This document shows positions 5,531 through 7,064 of a DNA stretch of 7,064 bases, piece by piece. Numbering within the stretch: the stretch's first letter is position 1; the number at the start of each line of letters is the position of its first letter. Both the position numbers and the translations under genes were made by a program. The stretch covers positions 1,847,498 through 1,854,561 of the forward strand of contig CP070700.1 in assembly GCA_020349865.1 (NCBI GenBank), read 5' to 3'. This stretch comes from Desulfobacteraceae bacterium (GTDB lineage: Bacteria > Desulfobacterota > DSM-4660 > Desulfatiglandales > Desulfatiglandaceae). Below the pieces are notes generated by a model. That model saw only the letters and a program-made list of their open reading frames with translations, was not told the origin of the DNA and did no database searches.

Positions 5531-6823
5531 TTATCTGGCCAGAATGGCGTTAATCCTTTCGTGAGCCTCGGCCAAAGCTTTGTCGGGTGTTTTCATCCCT
5601 ACGATGGCTTCTTGGAGGGAAGTGGTAAAAGTGTCAATAATTTCGGGCCATTGTTTTATCTGAGGCTCCACTTTGCCGTAGGGGAGTTGCGAGGCCATCA
5701 CACTTGCGAATTTGTCATTCAGGATCTCAGGGGCTACACCGCTCACATCCTTGCGAGAGGAGGTGACGCGGTTATCAACAAACCACTTCAGCTCGATTTC
5801 CTTGCTTGTGATGAATTTTATCAGTTCCCATGCCTCATTGGGGTGTTTGGTATTGGGGCTCATGACCCAGGAGCTGAGCCAGATGGCAGTTGCTTGTTTT
5901 CTCTTTGTGGGTGCCGGTGCGCATTTTAGAACTTCAAAGGCTTTTAGATCCGGATTGATTTTGTTGACAATTGGCGGTGTCCAGCCAGAGCCCATGATCA
6001 TGGCCACCTTTTTCTGGGCCAATTGAGTCCGAACATCCTGGGCACCCATGGCCGTCAACCCCGGAGGAACGACCTTGTGCTTTGTGTAGAGCTCTACGAA
6101 AAAGGTAAAAGCCTCCTTTGCTTCGGGAGAATCCAGTGCCGAGCGTTTCATGTCTGGGGTCAGGTAATCAGCACCGAAGCTCCAGATAAAGGGACCGAAC
6201 CTGAGCGTAAAGCCAGGGCTCTTGGACCCGAGGGTGCCGAACCCCCACTGGTCGATTTTACCATCGCCGTTTGTGTCGCGAGTTAACTTCTTTGCATAAT
6301 CGATGAACTCATCCCAGGTCTTGGGCGGTTTGTCGGGGTCGAGCCCGGCGTCCTTAAACATCTGGGTATTGTAGAACAAGACCATGGTCATGTAATCACC
6401 GGGCATAGCGTGAATCTTGCCGTTATGCTCCATCAACTTGAGCGGTAGGTCATACCACGGATCCAGGAATCCAGCCCCTTCCTTTTCAATGAAGGGCGTT
6501 AAGTCTTTGGCAAAACCCTTGCCAAAAAACATGGGTAGGGAAAAGGCGTGGACATGAAAAACATCGGGCGCTCTGCCTGCCGCAGACTCCACCGTGTATT
6601 TCGTCTCTTTTTCTCCATAGGAGACCGGCTCCAAGGTCACCTTAATATTGGGATTGTGCTTATGGAAAATATCCATGCCTTCGTTGAGGGATTTATTCCA
6701 GACGTCTTCAGTCAGATGCCAATCAGAAAACCTTAAGGTAACTTGGTCCGCTCCTGCCAAATTAGCTGAAAACAGGACCAGAAAGACGGCCATGCAAATA
6801 CCGAGCGTTACTATCTTTCTCAT
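5531..6823 (-). CDS. Periplasmic solute-binding protein of a CUT1-type sugar ABC transporter
   Basis: This is a complete 430-residue extracellular solute-binding protein (family 1, MalE/UgpB-like). Residues 1-25 form a Sec signal peptide: positive MRK, a hydrophobic core from about 5 to 20, and a likely cut after AGA at 25. There is no lipobox cysteine at the cleavage region, so a soluble periplasmic protein is expected. Family features include TLRFSDWH at the first strand, the AAGRAPDVFHVHA segment at 81-93, MPGDYMTMVLFYNTQMFKDAG at about 140-160 (the usual 'lets you see the ligand' hinge region), PKTWDEF at 167-173, and a DTNGDGKIDQWG loop at 183-194 common in this family. The C-terminal lobe has the usual ISS-like W-SSW and a late EALVGMKTP-type helix. 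It delivers ligand to the two downstream permeases. The ATG at 6823 has AAAGGAGG eight bases upstream. The ligand is unknown; a sugar or sugar acid is inferred from the downstream enzymes. Confidence 0.95.
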   Translation of the reverse strand: MRKIVTLGICMAVFLVLFSANLAGADQVTLRFSDWHLTEDVWNKSLNEGMDIFHKHNPNIKVTLEPVSYGEKETKYTVESAAGRAPDVFHVHAFSLPMFFGKGFAKDLTPFIEKEGAGFLDPWYDLPLKLMEHNGKIHAMPGDYMTMVLFYNTQMFKDAGLDPDKPPKTWDEFIDYAKKLTRDTNGDGKIDQWGFGTLGSKSPGFTLRFGPFIWSFGADYLTPDMKRSALDSPEAKEAFTFFVELYTKHKVVPPGLTAMGAQDVRTQLAQKKVAMIMGSGWTPPIVNKINPDLKAFEVLKCAPAPTKRKQATAIWLSSWVMSPNTKHPNEAWELIKFITSKEIELKWFVDNRVTSSRKDVSGVAPEILNDKFASVMASQLPYGKVEPQIKQWPEIIDTFTTSLQEAIVGMKTPDKALAEAHERINAILAR

Positions 6824-6898
6824 TTCTTAATCCTCCTTTTTTTGGTTGTGTCGCATTTGTGAAGAAATCCAGCCCATACGATATATTGTGTCGGCTGC
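6824..6898 (-). promoter_or_regulatory. 75-base leader upstream of the binding-protein gene, with 8-bp direct repeats
   Basis: This gap separates the regulator stop from the binding-protein start. TTGTGTCG occurs at 6846-6853 and again at 6886-6893 on the plus strand, 40 bp apart, near four helical turns, so both copies would face roughly the same side of the DNA. The position suits operator half-sites for the adjacent IclR-type regulator, but this is inference. I could not find a convincing -35/-10 pair, so the transport genes may be read through from the regulator gene. The AAAGGAGG of the binding-protein gene is at its downstream end (6832-6839). Confidence 0.35.
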
Positions 6899-7064
6899 TC
6901 ACCTCCTTTCTTTTGGCTTCGCATCTCTAAAGCCGAGCTTCTTAGAGATTTCGAGTGCTGTTTTAATCACTTCTTCTTTGAACTCCTTATCAATCCTTTT
7001 TTTGGTCATCCGAACCGCAGGCGCCGAAATGCTGATGGCAGCGACTACTTCTCCGCGAGCGTTC
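6899..7064 (-). CDS. IclR-family transcriptional regulator, C-terminal end only
   Basis: An open frame enters from the right edge and ends at TGA (6901-6899), giving 54 residues. The start, NARGEVVAAISISAPAVRMT, matches the last strands of the IclR effector-binding domain, where family members read G-E-V-V-A-A-I-S-(I/V)-S-G-P. The following amphipathic helix ending in ALEISKKLGF is the usual C-terminal helix (A-x-x-I-S-x-x-L-G-x). The DNA-binding helix-turn-helix is outside the window. IclR relatives such as KdgR and YiaJ repress sugar-acid catabolic operons until a pathway intermediate binds. Being directly upstream and in the same direction, it is the likely regulator of this operon. The end carries a short basic tail (KPKERR). 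Confidence 0.85.
   Translation of the reverse strand, partial: NARGEVVAAISISAPAVRMTKKRIDKEFKEEVIKTALEISKKLGFRDAKPKERR

Noticed and set aside
6244..6276. EF-hand-like DTNGDGKIDQWG loop as evidence of a calcium-regulated protein
   Set aside because: Such loops are common in this solute-binding protein family and do not indicate a special function.
6827..6877. Possible 16-residue leader peptide ending just before the binding-protein start
   Set aside because: Its ATG has no ribosome-binding site at a usable distance, and the sequence has no attenuator-like codon run. Too short to support by itself.

Overview
The window is one co-directional minus-strand gene block, seven genes plus the tail of an eighth. 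It reads from the right edge to the left: IclR-type regulator (C-terminal end only), periplasmic solute-binding protein, two ABC permeases of the maltose/glycerol-phosphate (CUT1) type, two short-chain dehydrogenases (SDRs), a malate/L-lactate dehydrogenase (Ldh2) family oxidoreductase, and a PfkB sugar kinase resembling 2-keto-3-deoxygluconate (KDG) kinase, which is cut by the left edge. The longest non-coding stretch is 121 bases (1922-2042). I see no plus-strand gene, RNA gene, CRISPR array, insertion sequence or convincing terminator.

Organism: a Gram-negative bacterium is likely. The binding protein has an ordinary signal peptide without a lipobox cysteine, so it should be free in the periplasm, and most genes have clear AGGAGG-type ribosome-binding sites. 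Base composition looks moderate by eye. Nothing here fixes the taxon; an environmental proteobacterium or Desulfobacterota-like lineage is only a guess.

How the genes fit together: the transporter half (4580-6823) should import a carbohydrate or sugar acid. The catabolic half (1-3701) holds three NAD(P)-dependent oxidoreductases of different types and a kinase whose best match is KDG kinase. The simplest inference is uptake of a sugar acid (uronate, aldonate, keto-aldonate or a 4-deoxy-5-keto uronate), redox rearrangement towards KDG, and phosphorylation to KDPG for the Entner-Doudoroff aldolase. IclR-family regulators (KdgR, YiaJ) control comparable pathways in enterobacteria. No dehydratase, isomerase, aldolase or transporter ATPase lies inside the window, so the substrate cannot be settled from it.

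Points worth a second look: a perfect 11-bp hairpin just upstream of the first permease start; the binding-protein and first-permease frames being separated by a single in-frame TAA with no further stop; a probable TTG start for the first SDR with an altered nucleotide-binding loop; a Cys-Cys-Cys run in the Ldh2-family enzyme; a long-spaced inverted repeat before that enzyme; and a pair of 8-bp direct repeats 40 bp apart upstream of the binding-protein gene.
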